Origin: Trueperaceae bacterium
GTDB lineage: Bacteria > Deinococcota > Deinococci > Deinococcales > Trueperaceae
Length of the DNA: 64,000 nucleotides
NCBI GenBank assembly: GCA_023954415.1
Contig: JAMLIB010000008.1
Location: forward strand, 105,257 to 169,256
Direction of reading: 5' to 3'
Shown piece after piece: positions 9,109-17,365 of this stretch (the first letter of the stretch is position 1; every line of letters begins with the position of its first letter). The translations under genes and the position numbers were made by a program. The notes below the pieces were generated by a model, which was not told the DNA's origin, ran no database searches, and saw only the letters and a program-made list of their open reading frames with translations.

Positions 9109-9987
9109 CTAGCCGCCGTACAGCGTGCCGGCGTTGACCACGGGCGAGACGGACTGCTCGCTCGTCAGCGCGACCATGAGGTTGTTGGCCATGGCTGCGC
9201 GCTTGTCGTCGTCCAGGTCGACCACGCCGCGCTCGGAGAGGCCCCTGAGCGCGTCCTCGACCATGCCGACCGCCGCCTCGACGATGAGGCGCCTGGCGGA
9301 GACGACGGCCTGCGCCTGCTGCCTGCGCAACATGGCCTGGGCGATCTCCGGCGCGTAGGCCAGGTGGGTGAGCCGCGCCTCGATGACGTCCACCCCGGCG
9401 ACCTGGAGGCGCTCCTCCAGCTCGAGCCGCAGCGCGTTGGCGAGCTCCTCGGGGTTCTCACGCAGCGACGGGCGCTCCTCGCCGGCCGAGTCGTACGGGT
9501 AGCGCGTGGCGAGGCCGCGCAGCGCCGTCTCGGACTGGATGCCGACGAACTGCTCGTAGTCGTCGACGTCGAAGACTGCCTTGGCGGACTCCGCCACGCG
9601 CCATACGACCACGGCGGCTATCTCGACGGGGTTGCCGTCGGCATCGTTGACCTTGATGCGCTCGCTCGTGAAGTTGCGGACGCGCAGGCTCACCCTCTTC
9701 TTGGCGGTGAACGGGTTCACGTACCAGAAGCCCGAGCGGCGGACGGACCCGGCGTACGAGCCGAAGAACGTGAGGACGCGGGCCTGGTTGGGCTGGACGG
9801 CCACGAGGCCGTTGGCCCCCAACACGCCTACGAGGACGAGCAGCAAGCCGGCCGCGAAGATGGGCCACACCTCGTAGTAGATGCCGAGGACGAACATGGC
9901 GCCGCCGCCCAGGATGGCGAGCACCATGCTGACAAGCCCGACGAACCCGTTGACGACCCTGGCTTCCTTCTCTACTACCTGGTTCAC
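9109..9987 (-). CDS. SPFH/band 7 domain membrane protein
   Basis: This 292-residue protein has two N-terminal transmembrane helices (about residues 14-36 and 38-58) followed by the SPFH/PHB domain, including the strand region FTSERIKVNDADGNPV and the long helix with ALRLELEERLQVAGVDVIEARLTHLAYAPEIAQ. Family members scaffold membrane microdomains and often partner with proteases or hydrolases. The GTG start is preceded by GGAGG 4 nt away. It is the first gene of the SPFH-hydrolase-RHH unit; the operator-like array at 10026-10049 lies about 40 bp upstream. Confidence 0.9.
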   Translation of the reverse strand: MNQVVEKEARVVNGFVGLVSMVLAILGGGAMFVLGIYYEVWPIFAAGLLLVLVGVLGANGLVAVQPNQARVLTFFGSYAGSVRRSGFWYVNPFTAKKRVSLRVRNFTSERIKVNDADGNPVEIAAVVVWRVAESAKAVFDVDDYEQFVGIQSETALRGLATRYPYDSAGEERPSLRENPEELANALRLELEERLQVAGVDVIEARLTHLAYAPEIAQAMLRRQQAQAVVSARRLIVEAAVGMVEDALRGLSERGVVDLDDDKRAAMANNLMVALTSEQSVSPVVNAGTLYGG

Positions 9988-10025
9988 TTCGCCTCCACCT
10001 GAGGGCTTCGGTCGCGCCCTCTCAG

Positions 10026-10049
10026 TATCATGATGATATCACTTTGATA
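10026..10049. promoter_or_regulatory. tandem 13-bp operator: two TATCAnnnTGATA sites 11 bp apart
   Basis: TATCATGATGATA (10026-10038) and TATCACTTTGATA (10037-10049) are two palindromes of the form TATCAnnnTGATA offset by exactly 11 bp, about one helical turn. They lie in an AT-rich pocket between the divergent SPFH unit and dcd and contain -10-like TATCAT on the minus strand. The layout suits cooperative binding of a ribbon-helix-helix repressor; the RHH gene at the end of the SPFH unit is the obvious candidate. Confidence 0.6.
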
Positions 10050-10088
10050 CCGACGGCGCGCAAGCCCCCCCGGGGCGCGCCGCGTTGG

Positions 10089-10094
10089 TAGAGT
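10089..10094 (+). promoter_or_regulatory. -10 box (TAGAGT) of dcd
   Basis: TAGAGT ends 7 nt before the GTG at 10102, the geometry expected for a leaderless mRNA. This supports 10102 over the upstream GTG at 10093, which would lie inside the -10 box. Confidence 0.5.
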
Positions 10095-10101
10095 GCCGAA
10101 C

Positions 10102-10650
10102 GTGAGCATCCGGCCGGACAGATGGATAAGGGAACGCGCCCGCGCGGGCATGATCACGCCGTTCGAGGAGCGCCTCGTGCGCGAGGGCGTCATCAGCTAC
10201 GGCCTGTCGAGCTTCGGCTACGACCTGCGCGCGGCGCCGGAGTGGCGCATCTTCGTCAACGCTTTCAACACGGTAGTGGACCCGAAGGAGTTCGACACGC
10301 GCAGCCTGGTGGAGTGGGGCGGCGATACCTGCATCATCCCACCGAACTCATTCGTGCTAACCAGATCGGTTGAGTATCTTAAGATACCCGATGATACTAT
10401 GGTCGTAGCACTAGGAAAATCCTCGTACGCTCGGTGTGGCATAGTCGCAAACGTAACGCCTCTAGAGCCGGGTTGGGAAGGCCATGTCACGCTGGAGCTC
10501 AGCAACACCACGCCGCTACCGGCCAAGGTGTACGCCAACGAGGGCATAGTGCAGCTACTGTTCTTCCAGGGAGACAGGCCGGAGACCACCTACGCCGACC
10601 GCCACGGGAAGTACCAGGGGCAGACGGGCGTCACCCTGCCGAAGCTCTAG
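10102..10650 (+). CDS. dcd: dCTP deaminase
   Basis: The 182-residue product deaminates dCTP to dUTP for thymidylate synthesis. It has the family core [10 protein letters not shown], the catalytic Glu in [10 protein letters not shown] and the C-terminal [13 protein letters not shown]. The start at 10102 gives [11 protein letters not shown], matching the usual N-terminus; GTG at 10093 would add three residues. Codons 80-128 (10339-10485) are anomalous: 26 of 49 end in A or T, while the rest of the gene and window almost always end in G or C. That patch covers the active-site region and contains the perfect palindrome GTATCTTAAGATAC (10374-10387). The protein sequence itself remains canonical. 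Confidence 0.95.
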   Translation: MSIRPDRWIRERARAGMITPFEERLVREGVISYGLSSFGYDLRAAPEWRIFVNAFNTVVDPKEFDTRSLVEWGGDTCIIPPNSFVLTRSVEYLKIPDDTMVVALGKSSYARCGIVANVTPLEPGWEGHVTLELSNTTPLPAKVYANEGIVQLLFFQGDRPETTYADRHGKYQGQTGVTLPKL

Positions 10651-10715
10651 CAGGGCCAAGCGGCTCGGCGGTCGACCTCGCAGCCGGCTACCAGGCAGCG
10701 CGGCCTACCGCGCCC

Positions 10716-12068
10716 TCACTCGTCCTCCCCGGCGTCCGCCAACGGCAGGCGCACGCGGAAGACGGTCGTGCCCGGCCGACTCTCGACCGCTATGGAGCCG
10801 GCGTGGTGCTCGGCGACCTGCCGAGCGATGGCGAGGCCGAGGCCGGAGCCGCCGCCCGCGCCCTTGTAGAACTTCTCGAAGATCTTCTGCAGCAGCTCCG
10901 GCGCTATGCCCGGGCCGTCGTCGGAGACGCTCACCGTGGCGTAGCCGTCCTCCGCGTCGAGCCCTAGGGTGACGGCGCCGGGCTCGGACGCCGCGCGCAC
11001 CGCGTTGGCCGTCAGGTTGCGCACCATCTGCGTGAGCCGCAGCGGGTCGCCGAGCACGAGGGCCGGCTGCCCGGAGGCCACCCTGACGCCGGGGAACTCG
11101 CCGGCCACGAGCCCGAGCACGTCGGAGCGGAGCTCGACGAGGTGCGGGTTGGGGTCGACGACGAGCTGGCCGCGGGAGAGTTGGAGGAGGTCCTCCACCA
11201 GGCGCGTCATGCTGCCGGCCACGCGCTGGGCGTCCGCCAGGTCGTCGCGCACCTCGGGCTTGGCGCGCCTCACGGCGCGGTCGAGGAAGCCGCGCAGGCT
11301 CGTGAGCGGTGTCCGCAGCTCGTGGCTCGTCTCGGCGAGGAACACCCTCTGCGCGTCGAGCGCCTGGCGCAGCCGCTCGACCAGCCCGTTGAGCGCGGCC
11401 GTCAGGCGCCCGATCTCGTCGCGCGGGCCGTCGTACTCGATGGCCTCGAGGTGCTCGGGGCCGAGCGTGCCGGCCAGGCGCGCGAGCCGGACGAGGGGCC
11501 TGAGCGATGCCGCGGCCACGACGTAGCCGACGAGCAGGCTGACGACGACGAGGAGCACGGCCGCGATCAGGAGGTTCCGCGACAGGTCGGCGAGCACGGC
11601 CCCGATGTACGCGGGATCGGTCAACACGACCACCACGCCGAGCTCGAAAGGCGCCAGCGCGGCCTCCATGCGCCGGCCGTCGACCGAGCCGCTCCAGGTC
11701 GTTGGGACCCCGTGGCCGGCCACGACGTCGGCGGGCGGCAGCGCGGCGGCGGCGAGCTCGAACTCGGGCCGGCTGGCGACGAGGAGGTTGCCGGCCGGGT
11801 CGTACACCTGCAGCACGACCCCGCCCGTCGCGCCCGTCAGGCTCGTGCGCGCGCTGCCCTCGCCGGAGTTGTACAGCGCGGCGACGACGCTCGCGTCCTC
11901 CTTGAGGGTGCGCCGCAACTCCTGGTAGAGCCCGGCGCGCACGACCTGGTACGTGACCACCATGGTCAGGCCGGCGAGCAGTGCGATGGCGGTGCCGGCG
12001 AGGAGCGCCACGCGCCACGTGAGGGCGAGGCGTGGCGTGGTGAGGCGCAACGCGGGCAGGCGCTTCAC
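10716..12068 (-). CDS. two-component sensor histidine kinase
   Basis: The 450-residue protein has an N-terminal transmembrane helix (about 20-45), an extracytoplasmic sensor region of ~120 residues, a second transmembrane helix (about 168-190), a HAMP-like linker, a HisKA domain with the phospho-acceptor in SHELRTPL (about residue 248) and an HATPase_c domain (DDGPGIAP, GSGLGLAIARQ). It is an orthodox membrane kinase. Its gene follows the response regulator by 19 nt, so the pair is cotranscribed; the signal is unknown. The start is GTG. Confidence 0.93.
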   Translation of the reverse strand: MKRLPALRLTTPRLALTWRVALLAGTAIALLAGLTMVVTYQVVRAGLYQELRRTLKEDASVVAALYNSGEGSARTSLTGATGGVVLQVYDPAGNLLVASRPEFELAAAALPPADVVAGHGVPTTWSGSVDGRRMEAALAPFELGVVVVLTDPAYIGAVLADLSRNLLIAAVLLVVVSLLVGYVVAAASLRPLVRLARLAGTLGPEHLEAIEYDGPRDEIGRLTAALNGLVERLRQALDAQRVFLAETSHELRTPLTSLRGFLDRAVRRAKPEVRDDLADAQRVAGSMTRLVEDLLQLSRGQLVVDPNPHLVELRSDVLGLVAGEFPGVRVASGQPALVLGDPLRLTQMVRNLTANAVRAASEPGAVTLGLDAEDGYATVSVSDDGPGIAPELLQKIFEKFYKGAGGGSGLGLAIARQVAEHHAGSIAVESRPGTTVFRVRLPLADAGEDE

Positions 12069-12087
12069 CGTGGTGCCGCTCCGACCG

Positions 12088-12756
12088 TCAGGACTTCAGG
12101 GCGTAGCCGACGCCGCGCACGGTGCGGATCACTCCGAAGCCGCCCGCGTCGCGGAGCTTGCCTCGGATGTTGGCGATGTGCACGTCGACGACGTTCGACG
12201 ACGGCGGCAGCTCCTCCCCCCAGACGTTGTGCTCGATCTCCTTGCGACTGTAGACCCGGCCCGGCTGGCCGGCGAGGTAGTGCAGGAGCTCGTACTCGCG
12301 GGGGCTGAAGCGCACTTCCTCCGAGGCCCAGAAGACCTGCCTGCGCGCCGGATCGATCGTCAGCTCGCCGATCTTCTGCGTCACGCCGAGGGTGCGCTTG
12401 CGCAGTTGCACGTTGACCCGGGCGAGCAGCTCCTCGACGTGGAACGGCTTCGCCAGGTAGTCGTCCGCGCCCGCGTTGAGCATCTCGACCTTCGTGCCGA
12501 CCTCGTCGGCGGCCGTGAGGATGATGATCGGGATGTTTCCCGTGTGGCGCAGCCGCCTGGCGATCTCCTGACCGCTGATGTCGGGCAGGCCAAGGTCGAG
12601 GATGACCAGGTCCGGGCTGGACTCCCGCACCGCGGACAGGCCGCGCATGCCGCTGTCGAACGCCATGACCTCGAAGCCGGCGTCCTCGAGCTCGCGGCTG
12701 AGCAGCCGCAGGATGTCGACGTCGTCTTCGACTATGAGGATCCGTTTGGCAGACAT
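12088..12756 (-). CDS. OmpR/PhoB-family response regulator
   Basis: The product has 222 residues: an N-terminal receiver domain with the acidic pocket (EDD near residue 10), phospho-acceptor Asp in LVILDLGLPD and Lys in YLAKPF, then a winged-helix effector domain (FSPREYELLHYLA, VDVHIANIRGKL). It is a DNA-binding transcription factor paired with the kinase gene immediately downstream. The ATG at 12756 is chosen because it begins the canonical receiver strand (KRILIVEDD); the frame stays open further upstream but that part is only antisense to the preceding small gene. It begins 2 nt after the end of that gene. Confidence 0.95.
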   Translation of the reverse strand: MSAKRILIVEDDVDILRLLSRELEDAGFEVMAFDSGMRGLSAVRESSPDLVILDLGLPDISGQEIARRLRHTGNIPIIILTAADEVGTKVEMLNAGADDYLAKPFHVEELLARVNVQLRKRTLGVTQKIGELTIDPARRQVFWASEEVRFSPREYELLHYLAGQPGRVYSRKEIEHNVWGEELPPSSNVVDVHIANIRGKLRDAGGFGVIRTVRGVGYALKS

Positions 12757-12758
12757 GC

Positions 12759-13139
12759 TTAGAGGCTCCTTCCTATCGGTAGGTCGAGCCAGATCTCGCG
12801 CTCCTCCAGGAGGATCTCGCGTAAGGACAAGGGTCGGGACCGCCCTTCGACGGCCAGTTGCACGTCGGCGCCGCCTGGCGTGACCGTGCCTTTGTAGGCG
12901 GTCGCGCCCGCGAGCTGCGCCGCCTTGGAGCGTACGTCGTCGTCGGGTGGGAAGATGAGCACTCGTACCTCGGTGCCTGAGGGCGGGAACTCGCCGAACA
13001 CGAGGTGTCCGTCGACGACCTTGGCCGAAGCGTAAACGGTCAGGAGGTCGACGGAGACGATGCGGACCTCCGTCCCCTCGGGCATGGCAGGAAGCTGGAA
13101 GACCGCCTGGCCGAGCATCAGCAAGAACGCGATGCTCAT
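12759..13139 (-). CDS. small secreted protein of unknown function, first gene of two-component operon
   Basis: The product has 126 residues, with a short hydrophobic N-terminus (MSIAFLLMLGQAVFQLPA) that could be a weak signal peptide. The rest is a beta-rich domain with alternating Val/Glu strands and the motif FPPDDDVRSKAAQLAG. I do not recognise a family. Its position 2 nt before the response regulator makes a regulatory or sensor-accessory role possible, but nothing in the sequence proves it. No strong ribosome binding site precedes the ATG. Confidence 0.65.
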   Translation of the reverse strand: MSIAFLLMLGQAVFQLPAMPEGTEVRIVSVDLLTVYASAKVVDGHLVFGEFPPSGTEVRVLIFPPDDDVRSKAAQLAGATAYKGTVTPGGADVQLAVEGRSRPLSLREILLEEREIWLDLPIGRSL

Positions 13140-13343
13140 CCTCGTACCAGGCCACTGCAGCGCCCATGCTCAGCGCACGTCATGCAAGGATGCTATCAGT
13201 GGCGCGTGAACCGCCCGCCGGAGCCGGCTTCAGGGAACCTTAACCGCATCTACGCCGCGCGAGTGAACGAAGTAACCTCTTCGAGGCGGCCGGCCGCTGC
13301 ATGATGAGGTCGGGCTAGACATCGACTAGCGGGAAGGGAACGC

Positions 13344-14984
13344 ATGTCAGGCAACCGGGGAGCCGCACTCGTGAGTATGCGGTCGCGCCCCTTGGCGCTA
13401 CTCGTCGTCGTCCTGGTGTTGGCCGCGGGCGCGGCGCACGCACAGGGGTTCGACGAGAACCGTTACTACCAGCAATGCCTTCGCTTCGAGGCCGGTGGCG
13501 ACCTCGAGACGGGCCGGCAGGCCTGTCTCAACGCCCTCCAGATCCGCCCGGACTTCGCCGCTGCCGAGCTGGCCCTCGCCCGCATCGAGCTGGGCCTCGG
13601 CGAGGTGGCGAGCGCCGAGAACCGCCTGCGCCGCGTGCGCAACCGGATCGACACGGCCGAGCCCATAGTGCTCCTGGCCGAGGCCGCCCTCGCCAACCAC
13701 CGGCCGGGCGACGCGGAAGCGTTACTGCAAGAGGCGAAGGGCCGCCTGGCGACGCAGGGGAACGTCGAGCTGCAGGGGCGGGTCGCGTTCCTGCAAGGCC
13801 GCATCATGCAGAGCCAGGGCCGGTTCGGCGAGGCGCTCGACGCCTACGCCGACGCGATCCTCGGCAACCCCCTCGACGTCGGCTACCGGCTGGCCGACGC
13901 CAGGCTCAGGCTGCGCCTCGGCGAGCCGGCCTCGGCGGAGCAGCAGCTGCAGAGCTACATCAACCTCACGGGCGACGACCGGAACCCCGACGTGCGCTCG
14001 CTGATGGGCCGCGCGCAGTGGGCGAACGGGGAGCTCGACGCCGCCAACGGCAACATCGCCACGGCGCACCAGCTCCGCGGGGTACGCAACGTCTCGGCCC
14101 AGGCCGACGATCTGCGCGCCCTGGCCCTGATCGCCTACGCCCAGGGTGACGTCGACGCGGGCGGGCTCGCCATGCGCGAGTCGTTGAAGCGCGAGAACCT
14201 GACGTCCTTCCTGCGCGGCAACTCGCTCATCTGGCTCCTCCTGCTCGTGCTCCTCGTCGGCGCGCACCTCATCGGCGAGAGCCGCATCGCGTCGTCCTCC
14301 ACCCTCGAGGTGGTCGACGGCCCGCGGAACTGGAGCGTCGGCCAGGTCTACTCGACCCTGTTCGCCGCGCTGCTGCTCGCGCTCCTCGTGACGGTCGTCT
14401 ACGGCCTCGTGCGGTACGACAACTCGTTGGCCATCGTCACGCCGCCGCTGCGGAGCGAGACGCACGCGCTCTTCGTGACGGTGTTCGCCGTGCTGCTGGC
14501 GCTGCTGGCCTGGCGCCGGGTGCAGAGCAACGGCTTCGACGCCATGGAGACGCTCCTCGGCGGCTCGCGCTTCACCTCTTACGGGATCGGGTGGGGTGCG
14601 CTGTTCCTCGCCGCCACCCTCGCCTACCTGCACTACTTCGACGGGGGGCTCGGCCGGTTCTACCTGGACTTCGTGCGCGTCTCGCCCTTCGTAGTGGCCG
14701 CGGCCTTCCTCGTGCCCCTCGCCGAGATCTACTTCCGGCCGTTCGTGATGACGCCGCTCACGCGCAGGTACGACGGGGCCATCGCGGCCGTCGCCTCGGC
14801 CTCCCTGTCGGCCATCGCCTTCGGCACGCCCACCCTGCTGCTCGTCGTAATGGGGCTGCTCCTGGCCGACGCCTACCGGCGCCGGAGGAGCGGCTGGGAA
14901 GTGCTGGTGGCGCAGCTCACCATGCACCTGGGGCTGCTGGCCGCTGCGCTCCTCAGCCCCTGGGTCAGAGCGCTCTTCTACTAG
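13344..14984 (+). CDS. TPR-repeat protein fused to a degenerate CPBP-like membrane domain
   Basis: The product has 546 residues. A signal peptide ends at AAHAQ (about residue 34). Tetratricopeptide-like helical repeats fill about residues 40-280, and the C-terminal half holds seven or eight transmembrane helices. The membrane part resembles CPBP (Abi) intramembrane proteases in layout: LAEIYFRPF stands where EExxxR is expected, and GLLLADAYRRRRSG and TMHLGLL match the following helix signatures. The first Glu is Ala and the motif-2 His is missing (SAIAFGTPT), so proteolysis is doubtful. A scaffold or assembly role is an inference. Confidence 0.7.
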   Translation: MSGNRGAALVSMRSRPLALLVVVLVLAAGAAHAQGFDENRYYQQCLRFEAGGDLETGRQACLNALQIRPDFAAAELALARIELGLGEVASAENRLRRVRNRIDTAEPIVLLAEAALANHRPGDAEALLQEAKGRLATQGNVELQGRVAFLQGRIMQSQGRFGEALDAYADAILGNPLDVGYRLADARLRLRLGEPASAEQQLQSYINLTGDDRNPDVRSLMGRAQWANGELDAANGNIATAHQLRGVRNVSAQADDLRALALIAYAQGDVDAGGLAMRESLKRENLTSFLRGNSLIWLLLLVLLVGAHLIGESRIASSSTLEVVDGPRNWSVGQVYSTLFAALLLALLVTVVYGLVRYDNSLAIVTPPLRSETHALFVTVFAVLLALLAWRRVQSNGFDAMETLLGGSRFTSYGIGWGALFLAATLAYLHYFDGGLGRFYLDFVRVSPFVVAAAFLVPLAEIYFRPFVMTPLTRRYDGAIAAVASASLSAIAFGTPTLLLVVMGLLLADAYRRRRSGWEVLVAQLTMHLGLLAAALLSPWVRALFY

Positions 14985-15015
14985 GCGAGTGCACGGCCTC
15001 CGCCGCGGCTAGCCC

Positions 15016-16065
15016 ATGCCCGTCCACCCCGTCGACAAACCGCTCGGCTCGAGCTCCCACGACGTCGTCGCCCGCGCCCGCCGCCTGCTCGGCACGCGGC
15101 GGGTCGGCCACGCCGGCACGCTCGACCCGCTGGCAACCGGCGTGCTCGTGCTCCTCTCCGAGGAGGCCACAAAGCTGTCGCCGTTCCTCACCGCGAGCGA
15201 CAAGGAGTACCTGGCGTGGGTGGCCTTCGGGCTCGGCACGCCCACGCTCGACGCCGAGCCGCCCGAGGACGAGGGCGCGTTGACCCGCGCGGCGCCCGAC
15301 GCGCTGGCGGCGCTGACGCGAGCGGGCGTCGCGACCGCCGCACGCACCTTCCTCGGCCTCACCGAGCAGCGCCCGCCCGCCTTCTCCGCCATCAAGCAAG
15401 GCGGCACGCGGAGCTACGCCGCCGCGCGCCGCGGCGAGGCGACCGAGCCGCCGGCCCGGCCGGTCGCTTACCGCAGCGTGGAGGTCCTGGCCTTCGCGCC
15501 GCGGCGCGGGGACCTACCTCACGGCTTCGCACCGCGGCGCTGGGACCCGCCTGCCGGCTCCGCGCCCGGACCAGCCGACCCTACCCAGGGCGCCAAGGGT
15601 GCCGGCCGCTCCGCCTGGCGACCGTCCGACGCGCCCGGCGGCCGCGGCTTCGACCTGCCGCCCGAGCTCGCCGAGCTGCCGTGCGCGCTAGTGTCCGTCA
15701 CCGTCGCGGCCGGCACCTACGTGCGCTCGTTCGCGCGCGACCTCGGCGCACGCCTCGGCGTGCCCGCCCACCTCGCCGGCCTCGTCAGGGTGAGGGCCGG
15801 CAAGGTCGACCTGGCGGACTGCTCGCCGCTCGACGCGGTCTCTTCGGCAACGCCCCTCGACCCGGTCGCGCTCCTGCCCTACCCGTGCGCGCATCTCGAC
15901 GACCGCGCGGCGACCGCCGTCCGGCAGGGCAAGCAGGTCGAGTTGGGCCTGACGGGCACCACCGCGCTCGTCGACGGGGAGGGGAACCTCGCCGCCATCG
16001 TCGAGCCCGGCCCGGACGGGCGCGTGCGCTATGCGCGCGTGTGGCAGCGCGGCATGACGCCCTGA
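15016..16065 (+). CDS. truB: tRNA pseudouridine(55) synthase
   Basis: The 349-residue enzyme isomerises U55 in the T-loop of tRNAs. The catalytic Asp is in GHAGTLDPLATG (about residues 35-46); the Tyr/Lys region SDKEYLAWVAFG and the C-terminal YVRSFARDLG signature are present, and a PUA-like tail is likely. It carries a low-complexity insertion of about 55 residues (near 155-212), Pro/Arg/Gly-rich, containing a tandem 11-12-residue duplication beginning FAPRR. This insertion separates two catalytic-domain strands and is not usual for TruB. The start ATG lies 31 nt after the preceding stop. Confidence 0.94.
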   Translation: MPVHPVDKPLGSSSHDVVARARRLLGTRRVGHAGTLDPLATGVLVLLSEEATKLSPFLTASDKEYLAWVAFGLGTPTLDAEPPEDEGALTRAAPDALAALTRAGVATAARTFLGLTEQRPPAFSAIKQGGTRSYAAARRGEATEPPARPVAYRSVEVLAFAPRRGDLPHGFAPRRWDPPAGSAPGPADPTQGAKGAGRSAWRPSDAPGGRGFDLPPELAELPCALVSVTVAAGTYVRSFARDLGARLGVPAHLAGLVRVRAGKVDLADCSPLDAVSSATPLDPVALLPYPCAHLDDRAATAVRQGKQVELGLTGTTALVDGEGNLAAIVEPGPDGRVRYARVWQRGMTP

Positions 16066-16159
16066 CGCCGCCGAGACGGCACGCGTGGTCCGCGCCTCAC
16101 GCCCGTTCCCGTGTCACGACCTGCGCTACTTGCCACTCCGGAGGGGGCGTCCGGCTGGG

Positions 16160-16165
16160 TAGACT
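16160..16165 (+). promoter_or_regulatory. -10 box (TAGACT) of ald
   Basis: GGGTAGACT lies 66 nt upstream of the ald ATG and gives a conventional leader; GGGAG at 16219-16223 serves as ribosome binding site. The same GGGTAGACT string recurs before gltA and mreD. Confidence 0.45.
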
Positions 16166-16231
16166 CGTGAGGTTGTCTCTCAAGAACCACGCGGGGGCCG
16201 CTTCAGCGTCGCCCCCACAGGGAGCTGGAAG

Positions 16232-17356
16232 ATGAACATCGGGATCCCCAAAGAGATCAAGCCGCAGGAGTACCGGGTGGCCGCCACGCCCGGCGCCGTC
16301 CACGCCCTCACCAGCGCCGGCCACCGCGTCGTCGTCGAGACGGGCGCGGGGCTGGGCTCCAGCTTCCCGGACGAGGAGTACCTGGCCGCCGGTGCCGAAC
16401 TGGGCAGCGTGTCGGACGCCTGGGGCCAGCAGCTCGTCCTGAAGGTCAAGGAGCCCATCGAGCGCGAGTACGGCTACTTGCGCCCCGACCTGCTGCTCTT
16501 CACCTACTTGCACCTCGCGGCCGACCGGCCCCTCACGGACGCCCTCGTGACCAGCCGGACCACCGCGGTGGCGTACGAGACCGTCCAGCTCCCCAACGGC
16601 ACCCTGCCCCTCCTCACCCCCATGAGCGAGGTGGCGGGCAGGATGGCGCCCCAGGTCGGTGCGCACTTCCTCGAGCGTGCGCACGGCGGCAAGGGCGTGC
16701 TTCTCGCCGGTGTCCCCGGCGTGCAGACGGGCGTCGTCACCATCATCGGCGCGGGCGTGGTGGGCACGAACGCCGCCAAGATCTCGCTCGGGCTCGGAGC
16801 GCGGGTCAACCTCCTCGACGTCAGCCACGCTCGCCTGCAGTACCTGGACGACGTCTTCGGCGGCCGCGTCCAGACGATGGCGAGCAACCTCGGCAACCTG
16901 CGCGAGCTCCTGCCCGTGACCGACCTGCTCATCGGCGCCGTGCTCATCCCCGGCGCCCGCGCACCGCGGCTCGTCACGCGCGACATGCTCGCCCTGATGA
17001 AGCCCGGCAGCGTGATCGTCGACGTGGCCGTCGACCAGGGCGGCTGCATCGAGACGATCCACGCCACCACGCACGAGAGCCCGACGTACGTCGTCGACGG
17101 CGTCGTGCACTACGGGGTCGCCAACATGCCGGGCGCCGTGCCGAACACGAGCACCCGCGCCCTCTCGAACCAGACGCTGCCGTACGCCCTGCGCCTCGCC
17201 GCCAAGGGCTTGACCGCCCTGCAGGAGGACCCGGCGTTCCTCAAGGGCCTCAACACCCACGCCGGCGCCATCACGTACGGGGCCGTCGGCCAGACGTTCG
17301 GCCTCGAGGTCGTCGACCCCGCGACCGCGCTGCGCTCGGGCGGCGTGCCGGCCTGA
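16232..17356 (+). CDS. ald: alanine dehydrogenase
   Basis: The 374-residue enzyme interconverts L-alanine and pyruvate + ammonia with NAD. The N-terminus MNIGIPKEIKPQEYRVA holds the conserved substrate-binding Arg; the catalytic His is in FTYLHLAAD (about residue 95), and the Rossmann motif is GAGVVGTNAAK (about 173-183). Length and motifs match the family throughout. It is a single gene facing the convergent ruvA, whose stop lies 9 nt away. Confidence 0.97.
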   Translation: MNIGIPKEIKPQEYRVAATPGAVHALTSAGHRVVVETGAGLGSSFPDEEYLAAGAELGSVSDAWGQQLVLKVKEPIEREYGYLRPDLLLFTYLHLAADRPLTDALVTSRTTAVAYETVQLPNGTLPLLTPMSEVAGRMAPQVGAHFLERAHGGKGVLLAGVPGVQTGVVTIIGAGVVGTNAAKISLGLGARVNLLDVSHARLQYLDDVFGGRVQTMASNLGNLRELLPVTDLLIGAVLIPGARAPRLVTRDMLALMKPGSVIVDVAVDQGGCIETIHATTHESPTYVVDGVVHYGVANMPGAVPNTSTRALSNQTLPYALRLAAKGLTALQEDPAFLKGLNTHAGAITYGAVGQTFGLEVVDPATALRSGGVPA

Positions 17357-17365
17357 GGTAGCGCC

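Noticed and set aside
10093..10101. GTG at 10093 as the dcd start
   Set aside because: It lies within the predicted -10 box, and the next GTG at 10102 gives the standard N-terminus.
13005..13304. A 99-codon plus-strand frame before the TPR gene
   Set aside because: It is antisense to the small secreted protein gene and runs through the divergent promoter region.
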